A DNA stretch of 64,000 nt from Cordia subcordata (Eukaryota; Streptophyta; Magnoliopsida; Boraginales; Cordiaceae), in contig JAPTOF010000017.1 in NCBI GenBank assembly GCA_028554755.1, forward strand, positions 5,766,001 to 5,830,000. The letters are read 5' to 3'. Under the pieces are notes generated by a model. That model had not been told where the DNA came from and did not search any database. It worked only from the letters and a program-made list of their open reading frames with translations. Position 1 is the first letter of the stretch. Each line of letters starts with the position of its first letter. The translations under genes were made by a program, and so were the position numbers. This document shows, piece after piece, positions 1-11,465 of the stretch.

Positions 1-2110
1 GACAAAAAATGAGGACATAGTCGGCAAAGCAGAGATGATTGAGTCAAATGCGTCAACATTTAAGATGGAAGGAGAATTTGGGACTAGCAGCCACATGGTC
101 GAGGATCCCAGTCAAAACTTGCATACACAGAACAAAAAGATAAAGGGATAGAGGGTCACCTTGTCTAATTCCTCTTTTGCCCTTGAAGTAGCCGTGGAGG
201 TAGCCAATCATTAATAGCAATTGAGTACATAGGTGTAGAGATACAACATTCAGTCCATTTGACAAAGGTCTCTGGGAAGTTAAAGGCTCGAAGTTTTGAT
301 AGGACAAATCTCCACTCAAGAGTGTGAACGCTTTCGTTATGTCAAGAATAATCATGCACCGTGGTGTCCCACCTTTTCTCTTATAGCCCCTGCCAAGTTC
401 TTGAGCAATATGAACATTATTTGAAATGTTTCTCCCTTTCACAAATGCTGCTTGGACATAAGAAACCAAATTTGTCGTCATAGGCTTCATATGAAGTGCT
501 ACGATCTTTGCAATTCACTTGTAGATTGTGTTACAGCAAGTAATTGGCCTAAAGTCATTAAAGGGATTAATACTCTGGGATTTAGGGACCAGCGTGAGGA
601 TGGTGGAGTTGAGTTCTCGAAGCATACCAGGTCTGTGGAAAAAAGACTTAACAGCTCGGATGACATCATTTCCAATAATGCTCCAGGCGGCTTTAAAGAA
701 ATGGGATGTAAAACCATCAGGTCCAGGACTCTTGTTACTAGCAATTGAGAAAAGTGTTCTTTTTATCTCAGAGTCCAAAACAGGAAGAGAAAGCATGTGA
801 GTATCCTCAGAGCTAAGAACATTTTTAGTGAGTTTTCAAATATTGAGAGCTTCACAAATCTTGACCTCCTTATTTGCTCTACCCATAGAATTGCCAAAAA
901 AATTTGCTGCAGCCTCGTCAATTTCTTTTGCTTTAGTGACCATTTTACCATTCATATCACAAATTGCTGATATAGCATTCTTGGCATGTCTTCCTTTAGC
1001 GTACTTGCAAAAGAAGTTGGAATTGTTATCCCCTTCATTAATCGAGCTTACCTTTGCCTTTTGTTTCCAAACACTTTCCTCAATCAAGTTAGGATCTTCA
1101 TACCGCTTAATGAGGTTAATTTCCTCCTCTCTAATAACTAAAGAGGAGTTCTTTTCCAAAATAATAGATTGAATAATAGAGAGCTTTTCTTTACACTCTA
1201 AGATCTGCCCCTGTAAGTTACTGAAATGTAAAGCATTAAACTCTTTCAGGGCCTTCTTCAAGGCTTTAAGCTTAGAGCAAAGTCGGAACAAAGGGGAACC
1301 ATCAATGTGATGTGACCAAACATTAGCAACTGTTAGAAGAAAATCATCATGAGAGGTCCAAGCATTAAAGAACTTAAACGAGGTTGGTGACCTTTCAATG
1401 CAGTGGAAAGGTCTAAGCAAAAGAGGAGTACGGTCCAAAAGGCATGGGTTACCTACAATAAGGCTAGAGTCACACATGTTGGCCAGCCATTCACCATTGA
1501 CCAAAACCCTATCAATTCTGCTTCCTCGAAAAAAATCATTGACATTCTTATTAGTCCAAGTAAATCTCGGCCCTAGCCATCTATGTTCAACAGGACCAAA
1601 CCTTTCAATACATTCCACGAAACATCTAGCTCCACTACCAAGAGAATCACAACCCCATCTATCTTCAATGCAAGTGATTTCATTGAGGTCCCCTTCCAAT
1701 ACACAAAGCTTCTTTATCAAATAAAGAAGACCAACTATGAATTGCATCCCATAACTGATTACGCACATTAGTGTCGTTGTGGGCATACACAAAAACAGTC
1801 AAGAAGCTTCGACTTCCCACCACATTAGTAACATGGCAAAGGATAGCCTAACTTGTGGTAGCAATAATTTTAACTTTAACAGATTTAATATTCCAGAAGA
1901 TCCAGATTCTCCTCGATGGCTTGCTGTAGTTATTGTTTGAGGCCCAAAGGTGGAACTTATTCTTCAAAATGCCAGTTTCATTACCAGACTTCACCTTAGT
2001 TTCAAAAAGACCACAAACATCAATTCTGTTATTACGCAAAATACGCGAAACCTCTTTTCATTTAGAGACTTTGTTGAGGCCTCTAACATTCCAAAACATC
2101 AGATTCATAA
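1..2110 (-). pseudogene. LINE ORF2 remnant: endonuclease plus N-terminal reverse transcriptase
   Basis: The endonuclease begins near 2110 with a MFWNVRGLN-type start. It continues through GLFETKV (about 2000), EGDLNEI (about 1690) and RIDRVLVN (about 1510). RT motifs follow: NKSPGPDGF near 730, LVPK and D-RPI-CC near 540, QAAFVKGRNISNN near 440, DITKAF near 340, and KRGIRQGDPLSLYLFVLCM near 140. The longest open block, 836-1792, encodes about 318 residues joining the endonuclease C-terminus to the RT N-terminus. Frame changes near 830, 510, 300 and 1830 separate the blocks. In an intact element this protein nicks target DNA and copies the RNA at the nick; here it cannot be made. Confidence 0.85.
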
Positions 2111-2355
2111 GGAGGTTTAGGGAGGGGATGACCATCCAAACTAACTCCTGGCACATCAGAATTCTCAACCCCATTAGCAGCAACAAGGAATTCCTCAACA
2201 GGATTTTGATCTTTTCCTAACAATGAGAAGGAATTGGACGAGCCAGGAAGACTGACCTCAGGATGTAAGGATATAGCTTTAGGAGATCCTGAAAGAGAGT
2301 CTTGACCTCTTCCAACAGCTTTCTGGCATCCAAATGAACAATAGCAAAAGTGATA
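2083..2355 (-). pseudogene. LINE ORF1 tail
   Basis: An open minus-strand frame running into the endonuclease start. It is Ser/Pro-rich (segments such as SLPGSSNSFSLLG) and ends just after the endonuclease begins in another frame, the usual ORF1/ORF2 arrangement of plant LINEs. No zinc knuckle is visible in the part kept. The 5' part of ORF1 is missing at the junction near 2355. Confidence 0.55.
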
Positions 2356-2760
2356 ATTTTTTTCTGGAGGTTGTGACGAACAATTGAAATGTCGAATTGC
2401 TAACTTCTTTGGGTTCAAAATTGGCTCCCTCCCTATTAAATACTTGGGCATTCCTCTTATTTCTGGCAAGCTTAAGACGCATACTTGTTTGGATTTTGTG
2501 AATAAGATTCTTTGTCGCATTGACAACTTGGTCTATGAAATGGTTATCGGCCCCAGGTAGGAAGCAACTTATTGAATCAGTCTTTCTGAATATTCAGTCA
2601 TACTGGGCTCGAATTTTCTTCCTCCCAGAAGGTATCATTCGTCTTATTGAAAGAAGATTGAGCATCTTCCTCTGGTATGGTAAGACTGAGAATGGTACAG
2701 GGGGTCGTATGGCTTGGCAAGATGTCTAACGAAAAAGGGTCATCTGCTGTGCATTGAATG
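2356..2760 (+). pseudogene. LINE reverse transcriptase C-terminal region, sense orientation
   Basis: The plus strand encodes the post-catalytic RT region of a plant LINE: FKIGSLPIKYLGIPL (2410-2455), a frameshift near 2550, then SAPGRKQLIESVFLNIQSYW and RRLSIFLWYG, then GRMAWQDV and a stop at 2728. It lies head to head with the antisense 5' half. No poly(A) tail is found before the LTR at 2908, so the 3' end is truncated or decayed. Confidence 0.8.
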
Positions 2761-2907
2761 TAGATACATGTCGGCTGGCCTAATCTTTTGACTTTGCTGG
2801 TTTCTTTTAATTCTTTGTCTATTCACTTATGGAGCAAAAAAAGTTAGCCTTTAAACTCGCACGTGGTAAAATGAATGTTATTTCTTATAGTTTGTTTAAT
2901 TAGTTAC

Positions 2908-3172
2908 TGTTAAGGATATGACTCGGCTAAGCATACTGGAGCTTGCACGATAAGAGTTAGTTATAACGGGTTGTTATTAGTTAGTGAAGTTAGTTTGTTA
3001 ATTAAACATAACAACCAGGAACTGTACAGCTGGTATTTAGCGACTGAGCCACAAGATTAGTTCAGCTAACTATAAATAGCAGAGGAGCTATGGAACCACG
3101 ATAAATCAATGATAAGATCATTTTTCATTCTTCTCTCTCTTTCCAAATTGCTCTCAAGTCTCAACTCAAACA
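2908..3172 (+). repeat. 5' LTR of outer copia element (element A)
   Basis: A 265-bp LTR starting TGTTAAGG and ending CAAACA. A TATAAATA box lies at 3071-3078, followed by a pyrimidine-rich leader. The primer-binding site follows at once. No matching 3' LTR is seen, because the element is truncated near 9650. Confidence 0.75.
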
Positions 3173-3185
3173 TGGTATCTAGAGC
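3173..3185 (+). other. Primer-binding site of copia element A
   Basis: TGGTATCTAGAGC directly abuts the LTR end. It matches the initiator-Met tRNA PBS (TGGTATCAGAGC) of plant copia elements except for one inserted T. Confidence 0.75.
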
Positions 3186-3546
3186 TAATTTCCCTAGAAA
3201 CTTTTGCAAAATCAATGATTTTGCTGTAGAATTTAGCTTGAAGTTGTGAATCTCAAGATGAATTTAGCATTTTCTGGAGCAAACGTCGTGATTGGGTAAA
3301 GGTCCTAGGGTTTCTGCTATTATTGAACCTTCTTAAAGGTTGCTTTTGCTGTTCATTTTGGTACTTTCTCTTCTCCTTAAGCCTCGCAACCTTTGAACAG
3401 TGTTCGATTCACTTCTCCTCATTATTCTTCTTTGCTATCAATTGTGCTGTTGTGGATCACAATCAAGAGGTTGATCTTCCTGCTACTTTCAAGCTATTTA
3501 TACAGAACTTTAATTCTATGATTCATATAAAATTGGACAATAATAA
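3186..3546 (+). pseudogene. Copia element A: leader and start of gag, left part
   Basis: After the PBS and leader, gag runs in the frame open from about 3420, with a LPATFKLF segment and then IHIKLDNNN. The family usually continues with Y-x-x-W. At this point the reading is cut by insertion of copia element B, and it resumes at 8352. Several stops upstream show decay. Confidence 0.7.
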
Positions 3547-3719
3547 TGTCAAGATATATGTTAATGTGAACATATATCATGCATATATTCTTTATATGAT
3601 TCACTCCATAAGTCTAGGTAGTTGATTAAGCTTAATTGAAGCTCCTCGTGTGTATATAAATTATATCCCTATTCTGTATCCTAAATGTATCGATCAATGA
3701 AACAATTCTAGTCTTCACA
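3547..3719 (+). repeat. 5' LTR of copia element B
   Basis: 173 bp, from TGTCAAG to CTTCACA, with a TATATAAA box at 3653-3660. It matches the 3' LTR closely but lacks about 21 bp present there (around 8202-8224). Confidence 0.92.
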
Positions 3720-3733
3720 TGGTATCACGAGCA
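3720..3733 (+). other. Primer-binding site of copia element B
   Basis: TGGTATCACGAGCA abuts the 5' LTR. It is the initiator-Met tRNA type PBS with one inserted base. Confidence 0.8.
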
Positions 3734-3801
3734 CAGGTCCTATAACTCACTTCTTTTTTTTCCTCCATACATAAGTCTTTCACAGATTCACTACTTGTAC
3801 A

Positions 3802-4825
3802 ATGGCCTTTAAAACAGTTGATGAAACCATTTCTTCTGAAGTTGTTGCTCGTAATTCCTCCTTTAGTATGGCGTCTCTACCCACCATCACAAATATTTCA
3901 TAGGAAATCTCATTGCATCTTGGCAGCAATAATTTTTTGTTGTAGCACACATAAGTTACCTTGGTTCTTTGCAGCTATCATATCCTCGGCCTCACTGATG
4001 GTTCTCTACCAAATCCACGGCTTCTGAGAGTAGTATTCAGGCTTGGGTATACCTCGATGAACTGGTCTTGGATTGGCTATTATCATCCCTCTCTGACACA
4101 GTCTTATCACAAGATATTGACAAAGGAACTTCGCGTGATGTTTGGGTTACGTTGGAACTCTTGTATGGAGCCTAATCTCGCGCACGCATCTAGCAAATAA
4201 AGATGGAATTACAATCTCTTGTCAAAGGCAACCAATCCATTCACCAATATATTTAACACATAAAATCACTTTCCCTCATTCTTGCAAGTGCAGGAAAGAA
4301 AATTAATGATGATGATCTTGTATTATGGACATTTAAAGGTCTTGGGTCTAAGTTTGACCCCATTGTAGTGACAATTAACTCCAAGCCAGTCGCCCTTACC
4401 TTTACCGAAGTCTGCAGTCTTCTTCTCGGTCATAAACTTTGCCTAAATTCTACCAGAGCCCAATCTTCACAAATTGCTCTTGTTGCCTTAAATGCTTCGC
4501 TCCAAGCACCTTTCATGTCCCCACCTTTTGGCTATGGCATGTCTTTACATACTGGTTGCCCATATACTCCCACAAAACCTTCGCCTACTCCCAGTCCTTC
4601 TCATGCAAGGTGCGATAGTCACTCTTCACGTGGTGGCTGTAAGGGTGGTCGCGGTCGAGGCCAGGCTTTGTCTTATCCTTTGCCCAATCCTAATGTTGTT
4701 TGCTACTGTTGTGGTCACCCTTATCACAAAGCAAGCAATTGTTTCACTCTGAATGATGCAATTCTTCCCACTGCCAAAGCATTCTCTACTTTTCAAATTT
4801 ATGATCCCTATTATGCTAACTAATA
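3802..4825 (+). pseudogene. Copia element B gag remnant
   Basis: The start is ATG at 3802 (MAFKTVDETISS). Stops occur from about 3900 and the frame shifts several times. The segment around 4300-4440 (DDDLVLWTFKGLG, then LTFTEVCSLLLGHKL) is typical copia gag. A CCHC zinc knuckle, CYCCGHPYHKASNC, is intact near 4700-4745, after a Gly/Arg-rich stretch. Gag would form the RNA-packaging particle; this copy is broken. Confidence 0.85.
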
Positions 4826-5720
4826 TGTTGATACAGGCTCTTCGCAGAATATGACTACTGATGCAGCTAATGTTTCTGATCCTCAACCATACATGGGCTT
4901 TGATCGGGGATTGGTTGGTAATAGTGACGGCCTGCCTATTACAAAGACTGGTAACATCTCTCTCCCCTTTTTCTACTAGTCTGACTAAGTGTTCCAAAGC
5001 TATTGACGTCTCTTCTCTCGCTAAAAATCTACTCTCTGCAGCACAACTTACACAAAGAACATGCTTGTTGTTTTATTTTTAACGCGAACGGTTTGTATTT
5101 AGGACTCGAAGATAAGGAGATTACTCCATCAAGGAAAACTTGAAAATGGTCTCTATAATCTCAAGCGTCCATCTCTTTTGGATCTATTTACAAATAAAGC
5201 ACATTACAATATATGGCATGAAAGATTCGGCCATCCCAATCCTCAAACATTTCACGAACTTCGCCTTCTTTGTCAACAGTGGGTCGCTCACATGTTTCAG
5301 TCCTTATGCCAGTTGTCAAATGGGTAAAAGCCACAAATTACCATTTGATTGCTCCACATCTAGGGCTGGTTCAATTTTGCAATTGCTTCATTGTGATAAT
5401 TGAGGCCTGCTCCCATAACTTCCTTTGAAGGTTTTAGATTTTCTTTGTGCATAATTGATTATTATTCTCGTTATACTTGGCATTATCCTCTTGCCCCCTT
5501 AAATTTGATGTCACAAAAGTTTTTCCTGATTTTATTACCTTGGCACAAAATCAATTCAAAACTAAAATTCAAGCTATTCAAAGTGACGGTGGTGATGAAT
5601 TCATTGCTCATGGTTTGCAAAATATTTTCCAACAAAATGGCATACTTTATCTCATGTCTTGCCCTGGTACTCTTGAGTAAAATGGTTTAGTAGAAAATAA
5701 AAACAGACACACTGTCGAAA
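4826..5720 (+). pseudogene. Copia element B protease and integrase remnant
   Basis: The aspartic protease motif VDTGSSQNMT (4830-4860) has DTGS where DSGA is common. The pre-integrase domain follows near 5140-5250 (LENGLYNLK, then WHERFGHPNPQT). The integrase core is seen as YYSRYTW (about 5460), IQSDGGDEF (about 5575) and CPGTLE, a stop, then NGLVENKNR (5660-5705). An in-frame stop just after the Glu of the DDE triad, plus frameshifts near 5250 and 5400, prevent function. Confidence 0.85.
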
Positions 5721-6599
5721 CTAGATTATCTTTATTAGCACACAACAAACTGTCTAAGGAGTTCTGGAATTGTGCATTTTATGTTGCTATCTATTTTATC
5801 AATAGATTACCCACGCCAATCTTGAACAATTCCTCGCCTTATGCTTTACTCTATGGACAACCACCAGATTGCTTTTATTTGCGGAATTTGATTGCATTTG
5901 TTATCCATCTCTTAGACCATTCCCTCATAACAAATTGGATTTCAAGAGATGTTGCTGCATATTTCTAGGCTATAATCCAATACATAAGGGCTATAAGTGC
6001 TACAATCCAGTTACCAGGAAAATTATTCTCTCTCATCATGTGGTCTTTGATGAATTTGCTTTCTCGGATAATTCTAATACCTTGTAGGATTCATAGTAAA
6101 ATTATCCACAAAAGCTCTTTCAATTCAAAGTGTAGCCTTATTGGCGACTTGCTTATGTGCCTAGCTTATCCATTCAATCTTCATAGCCTTCTAGTATGGT
6201 TCCATCAAGTCAATCACATTCAACTCTCCTCCACTAATGCAGCTTATGGACTCTTCGCCTTTGGACCCTTCTAGTGCTTCCCGTCCTCTCTCTAAATGAT
6301 ATGATGCATACACCACATCTTTACTTGTCCGGACTAATGCAACACTATTGCTCACCACTGCATCTCCTCCTGATCACTCTCTTATTCCTACTGATGTTGT
6401 TCTTGTAAACCATGGTGATCTCCCGTCCCATGAGACGCATTCTGACCAAGAGCCTGTTAATGCTGTGCCTACTTCAAATGAACATGTTTCAACGGCAACA
6501 CCATTACAACGACACCCTATGGTCACACAGCTGGTGAATGGCACAAGGCGTCCCAAGGTATTCCTCTCCATCAAGCTTCCACTGCCATCATGTGTTTCT
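5721..6599 (+). pseudogene. Copia element B integrase C-terminal region and linker
   Basis: RLSLLAHNKLSKEFWNCAF and YALLYGQPPD (5720-5870) are the integrase C-terminal segment. FKRCCCIFLGYNPIHKGYKCYNP and SHHVVFDE (5940-6050) are the conserved stretch between integrase and RT. The Pro/Ser-rich linker 6090-6600 is poorly conserved and interrupted. Confidence 0.8.
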
Positions 6600-8157
6600 C
6601 TCTTCTGATTTGCCTTCGGAGCCAACATCATTTACGAAAGCGAACAAGGATCCTAATTGGCGGCTTGCTATGATGGATGAGTTCAATGCCTTACTCAAAA
6701 ACCAAACTTGGGTATTAGAACCTCCTCTCCCGAGTGCAAATATCATACGTTGCAAGTGGGTTTTTCAAGTAAAACAAAAGTCCGATGGCACACTTGACTG
6801 CTATAAAGCCAAACTAGTTACGAAAAGGTACAGCCAACAACCAGGCCAAGATTACGAAAATACTTTTAGTCTAGTAGTTCACCCTAACACTATCTGTATC
6901 ATCCTTACTCTAGCTCTATCGAACAATTGGCCTCTCTGCCAATTGGACGTAAAAAATGATTTTCAACACGATGATTTAATTGAAGTTGTGTATATGAAGC
7001 ATCCATCTGGATTTATTGACAAAATGCACCCTTATTATGCGTGTCGTCCCCATAAATCCTTGTACGGGCTTAAATAAGCTTTGCGAGCCTGGTATCAAAA
7101 GTTCAGTTAGTTTATTCTCTCTTGTCGCTTTCATCATTCCCATCATGATGTATCATTATTAATTCGTTCGTCGTCTCATCATATTCTCATCTTACTTATC
7201 TATTTCAAGGACATTATTGCATTGGCTTCTTTATGGATCATATTGATGACTTTATTACACAGCTATCTACCATGTTTGAGATGAAGGACCTTGGGACCGT
7301 TACATTTCTTTTTAGGCATGGAAATCAAGAAACTAAATAAGGGTACTGTGCTCAGCCAATCCAAATATGCAGCATCACTTCTTCATCAATATGACTTAGA
7401 TAGTGTCAAACCAGTCACGAACCCAATGGCACCGATGTCCATTTCTTTTGACAGAAGCCCATTGCTTCCTGATCCAACAATCTTTTCGCAGATGGTTGGA
7501 GGTCTTCAATATTTAACAATGACAAGGCCCGACATTGCTCATGATGTCAACTGTGTTAGTCAACATATGCATGCTCTACATGAATGTCATCTCATCAAAG
7601 CCCAGCGAATCTTTAGATATGTCAAGCATACTTTTGAATATTGGCTTTGTCTCGCTACCTGTTCCTCTTTTCATTTAAGTGGTTTCACTGATGCTGACTG
7701 AGCTAGCTGTTTAGAGAGTCAACGATCTACTTCTGGATATGCCATTTACTTCAGAGATAGCCTTCTCCACCAGGGTTCTAAGAAACAAAACACTCTTTCA
7801 CGATCCTGTTCTGAAGCCGAATATCATGCCATGGCTTCTTTAGGTCTAAACTGTTATGGTTCCTTCACATACTAAAATTTCTTCAAGTCCATCTTGCTGC
7901 TCCCACAACCATTTACTGTGACAACGTTACTGCTATATACATGGCATCTAACCCTGTGGTTCACTAATGCAATAAACACATAGAAGTAGATATTCATTTC
8001 ATCCGTGACAAAGTTCAAGATGGCATATTCAAGCTGCAGTTCTTATCTTCCTCTGAACAACCAGCTGACATCTTCATCAAAGATCTCTACAAGCCATGTT
8101 TCGAGTTTCTTCATGACAAGCTCCATGTGATTACATCTCATGTCACTTGAAGTGGGG
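6600..8157 (+). pseudogene. Copia element B reverse transcriptase and RNase H remnant
   Basis: RT starts with NPNWRLAMMDEFNALLKNQTW (about 6650). It continues with CKWVFQVKQKSDGTLD and the active-site strand QLDVKNDFQHDD (about 6940-6975), where family members have LDV-NAF-HGDL. The YVDD box appears as Y-F-K-D near 7201-7212, so a catalytic Asp is lost. MEIKKLNKGTVLSQSKYA (7318-7370) and RSCSEAEYHAM of RNase H (about 7800-7835) are clear. Stops at 7076 and 7699 and frameshifts break it. An AAGTGGGG polypurine tract at 8150-8157 abuts the 3' LTR. Confidence 0.88.
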
Positions 8158-8351
8158 TGTCAAGATATATGTTAATGTGAACATATATCATGCATATATT
8201 TGTAAACTAGGCAAGTATATATTCTTTACATGATTCACTCCATAAGTCTAGGTAGTTGATTGAGCTTAATTGAAGCTCCTCTTGTGTATAAATTGTATCC
8301 CTATTCTATACCCTAAATGTATCGATCAATTGGGCAATTCTAGTCTTCACA
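8158..8351 (+). repeat. 3' LTR of copia element B
   Basis: 194 bp, from TGTCAAG to CTTCACA, preceded by the polypurine tract and followed by the target duplication AATAA. It carries about 21 bp missing from the 5' LTR. Confidence 0.92.
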
Positions 8352-9650
8352 AATAATTGTCTGGTTTGGAAGAAAAAAACGGAAGCCATTTTCAATGCCT
8401 ATAACTTGCTCAGTCACCTTACTAGTGCTTCACAATGTCCGATCCAATTCTTAAGAATGTTGCTGGTCTTGATAAGATTAACTTGCCTATATTCTTTGGC
8501 AAACCATTGATAAGAACCTGAAAACATGCCTTTTTATTTCATTGCAACCAATTGTTTTTTCTCAAGTTGTTAGAGTGCTCCATCAATTTCGAAGGCATTG
8601 CACAAAAGATATCATTCTGTAAGTAGGTCTCATGTTTATCAGCTAAGGCATCAGTTATATGTGATTACTAAAGGCTCCTACACAGTGCAACAGTAATTAA
8701 ACAAGATTACTATTGCTAACAATATTGCAACTATCCATAGACCATTAAGGGAAGAAGACATCATTCTGTACATTCTTAGAGGTTTACCTAATCAGTATGT
8801 ATCCGTCAAAGGTTCTATCAAAGTCAGACCTGAACCTATTATTGTCCCTAAACTCTACGGAGTCCCGATTACTGAGGAACTTAATCTGAACTTCTCTCAC
8901 CCTCTTGCCTTAATTGAACAATCTTCCTTGGAATATCAAACTATGTTATACGTTTCCACTTCGAGTAAAGGTGCCTCAAATAATAAAGGAAAAGGCATAA
9001 ATCAAGGCCAAAGTGGCAGAGGTAGAAACTTGCAATAAAGAGATGGCTTTAACACATCATTCTCTGCACCAATGCCCTTATATTTTAGTCCTTCTCAAAA
9101 CGCCTGTCTCTAATCCAACATCTTAGTGGATGTCTAAACTGCAATGCCAAATTTTTCGAAAATATAACCACTCAGCTCTTAACTGTTGGCATAGACTAGA
9201 TACTACTAACCATACTAGCACAAAGCCAGGAAACCAGGGCTTTACCGCTCAAGTCAGTCCTTCTGCTCCACCTGCTAATTGATACCCAGACTTAAGAGTG
9301 ACCGGTCGTGTCACTAATGACATTTATTGCCTACAAACTTGTTAGAGATGTATTGGGTAGGACTTAGTTGCTACTGGTGATGGCACTGCACTTCCAATTT
9401 CTAACATTGCCCAGAGTAGCATTTCTCTTCCCAATTCCTCTTTACACTTGTCAAATCTCCTGCATGTACCTAGTATGTCTTCTAATCTTATTTCAGTTCA
9501 TCAATTGGCAAAGGATAACAATTGTACTGTTATTGCATTCACTTGGTGAAGTTCCAAGGAAATGGCTTGTATGCTCTGTCATTTAATCTCAACTCTTCTA
9601 CTGTCACGGCCAATTCTCCTCCTTCTCAAGCTCTTCAATGTCTCAGTCCT
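8352..9650 (+). pseudogene. Copia element A: gag to pre-integrase, right part
   Basis: The interrupted gag resumes as NNCLVWKKK. A block at 8690-9040 (REEDIILYILRGLPNQY, ending in a Gly/Arg/Gln-rich tail) is typical gag. The zinc knuckle near 9140-9200 reads CQIFRKYNHSALNC, with the second Cys replaced by Phe. The protease/pre-integrase part follows at 9370-9600: GDGTALPISNIAQSS, LHLSNLLHVPSMSSNLISVHQLAKDNNC. Similarity then stops near 9650. Integrase, RT and the 3' LTR are absent, so the element is truncated. Confidence 0.8.
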
Positions 9651-11462
9651 TAGTATGCTAACCAATTAATTAGTTAATTATTCACATTTCACAAATGCAT
9701 GGGTATTTTCTTTTTCTTCTAAATTTAAAATCATTTCCTTCAAATTTTTATCTATATTTGCACACTACCGGCATGTGCAACACATTTTATTAGGTTGGAC
9801 GAAAAATATGGCCAAAAAGGATTTTGTGTTACGCTTTGAAAATCGAAAAAAAATTATGAATTCATAATCATCATAATTTTTTAAAAATAAAGAATAATAG
9901 TTCATTGCACGGAAATAATATACATTTTATCTAACCCATAAATGCTAATAGAACGAGTAAAATAATGTTTAGAAAGAAAAACATGCCGAATTAAACTCGA
10001 GGGTAGTTCATAATATAGATATAAGATTAGAAACAGAATCATTTATGAAGTTTGAGAATCCACCACTCCTTCCATGCATGTGATGTCCGTTGGAGGTTTT
10101 TGTCGCTCCTACAATGGATTATCTATGGAGCTATCATTTCTCTATTTTCTTTTATTTTTTATAATTTTTTATTGCTTTTTTCCTTTTTGTTTTATGGTTT
10201 TCTTTTTCTTTGTAGTATAATATAATTCTGTTGTATAATAATTCTGAATTTTTTGTAGGTTTTGATAATATATATACAAGTCTACCAAGCCTTAGGGCTA
10301 TTTCTGATTTTGGCTGAAGACTTTCTTTGGTTACGCAGAATTATCTCTATCTTCCATTGCTAACCAACTTTGCAATTCGTCATAGGTTGCTGATGCAATT
10401 ATGATAGTTTTTTTTTTTTAACTTTTGTTAGGATTTCTAAAATTATGCGATTTTGTTTATACAAAATTTTAATCATCTTGCACTTATGTGGTAATGTTTA
10501 TATTTGTGTAAAATATTTTCTTGTTCTTGACAGAAAAAAAAAAAAAGAAAAAAGTATAAACTTAACATTCTCAAAATGACTTTCAGAAAATATCGAGTAA
10601 AGAATTTATCTGAAGACCGACCAACAATTAGATGACTACAAATAAGTAATAGTATAAACTACATGGACCAAGTAAGCTGAGAAGATTTGACCAAGAAAAG
10701 AAAAAGAAAAAAAACTAACCTGGGAAGAAGCAAGGGGCTTTACATTAAAAAGGGAGCCAACTTCGAAGACACGTTTCCGTATTTGAATCACCGTATAACA
10801 CGTCTGCTAGGCTCTTTTTCACGAGAGAAGAAAAAGAAAAGAAAGAAAAAATCAGACAAATCTCCTTGGATATTGAATTGGTGGCGTATAATACTGGCCT
10901 TTTTTTTTTTGGTCGAAATAGTGGCTTGTTTAGACTGACATTGTTTTGTCAAAAAATATTCTTTTAAAAAAAATACATGGTTCCTTACAATATTGCCAAG
11001 TCAAACCTTTTTTTCTTAAAAAAAAAAAAGGCTCAACTATGTTATGAAAAATAACTACAAGATAAAATAACTACAAGATATATAAAAATATAATAAAGAG
11101 AAAAAGAGAAAATATAAGAGAAAGAGTGGGAGTATATTATTGTTTTTCTTGATGGTTAATATAACTTTTACAATATAGAGGCCCTTATTTATAGAAGTAA
11201 TACATAAGTAGTTATATCAAGCTGGAATTTACATAGAATTAAAATACATAAACTAATTTAATTTTATCGTATAAGAATCCAAATAGTCATTATTTATATT
11301 TAGAGTGTGGATAATGATAAATTAGCCAAACATAAATATTTACAATAATTAATAATTTCATACTACTAGATTTTCATAAACCCCCTAGAAACTAGACCTA
11401 AGAGAAATCGAAAGAAGTACCAACTACCAGTGGCTAAAAATTATTGCTTTCATAAAATCTTC
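9651..11462. other. Gene-free AT-rich stretch
   Basis: No coding pattern is seen. It is AT-rich with many A and T runs (for example near 10410, 10530 and 10900). A short open frame at 10687-10938 is Lys-rich through A-tracts and has no recognisable domain. Confidence 0.5.
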
Positions 11463-11465
11463 TAA

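Larger units (their letters stand above)
1..2355 (-). mobile_element. LINE (L1-type) retrotransposon, inverted 5' portion
   Basis: Antisense part of a plant non-LTR retrotransposon. Read on the minus strand, the order is ORF1 tail, apurinic-type endonuclease, then reverse transcriptase up to the segment before the catalytic YADD box, which lies beyond the left window edge. Frameshifts and stops break every part, so it is dead. It meets a sense-strand piece of the RT C-terminal part at about 2355. An inverted 5' part followed by a sense 3' part is what twin priming leaves. Two independent truncated insertions are the alternative. Confidence 0.85.
3547..8351 (+). mobile_element. Ty1/copia retrotransposon (element B), full length but decayed, nested in element A
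   Basis: The order is 5' LTR 3547-3719, PBS 3720, gag, protease, integrase, reverse transcriptase, RNase H, polypurine tract, 3' LTR 8158-8351. Integrase before RT is the copia order. The 5-bp target duplication AATAA lies at 3542-3546 and 8352-8356, and the outer gag reads across the repaired site. The coding region has many stops and frameshifts, so it is not autonomous. Confidence 0.93.

Noticed and set aside
452..1172. Open plus-strand frames over the LINE region (452-748, 528-800, 828-1172)
   Set aside because: They are antisense shadows of the endonuclease/RT remnant and have no recognisable domain.
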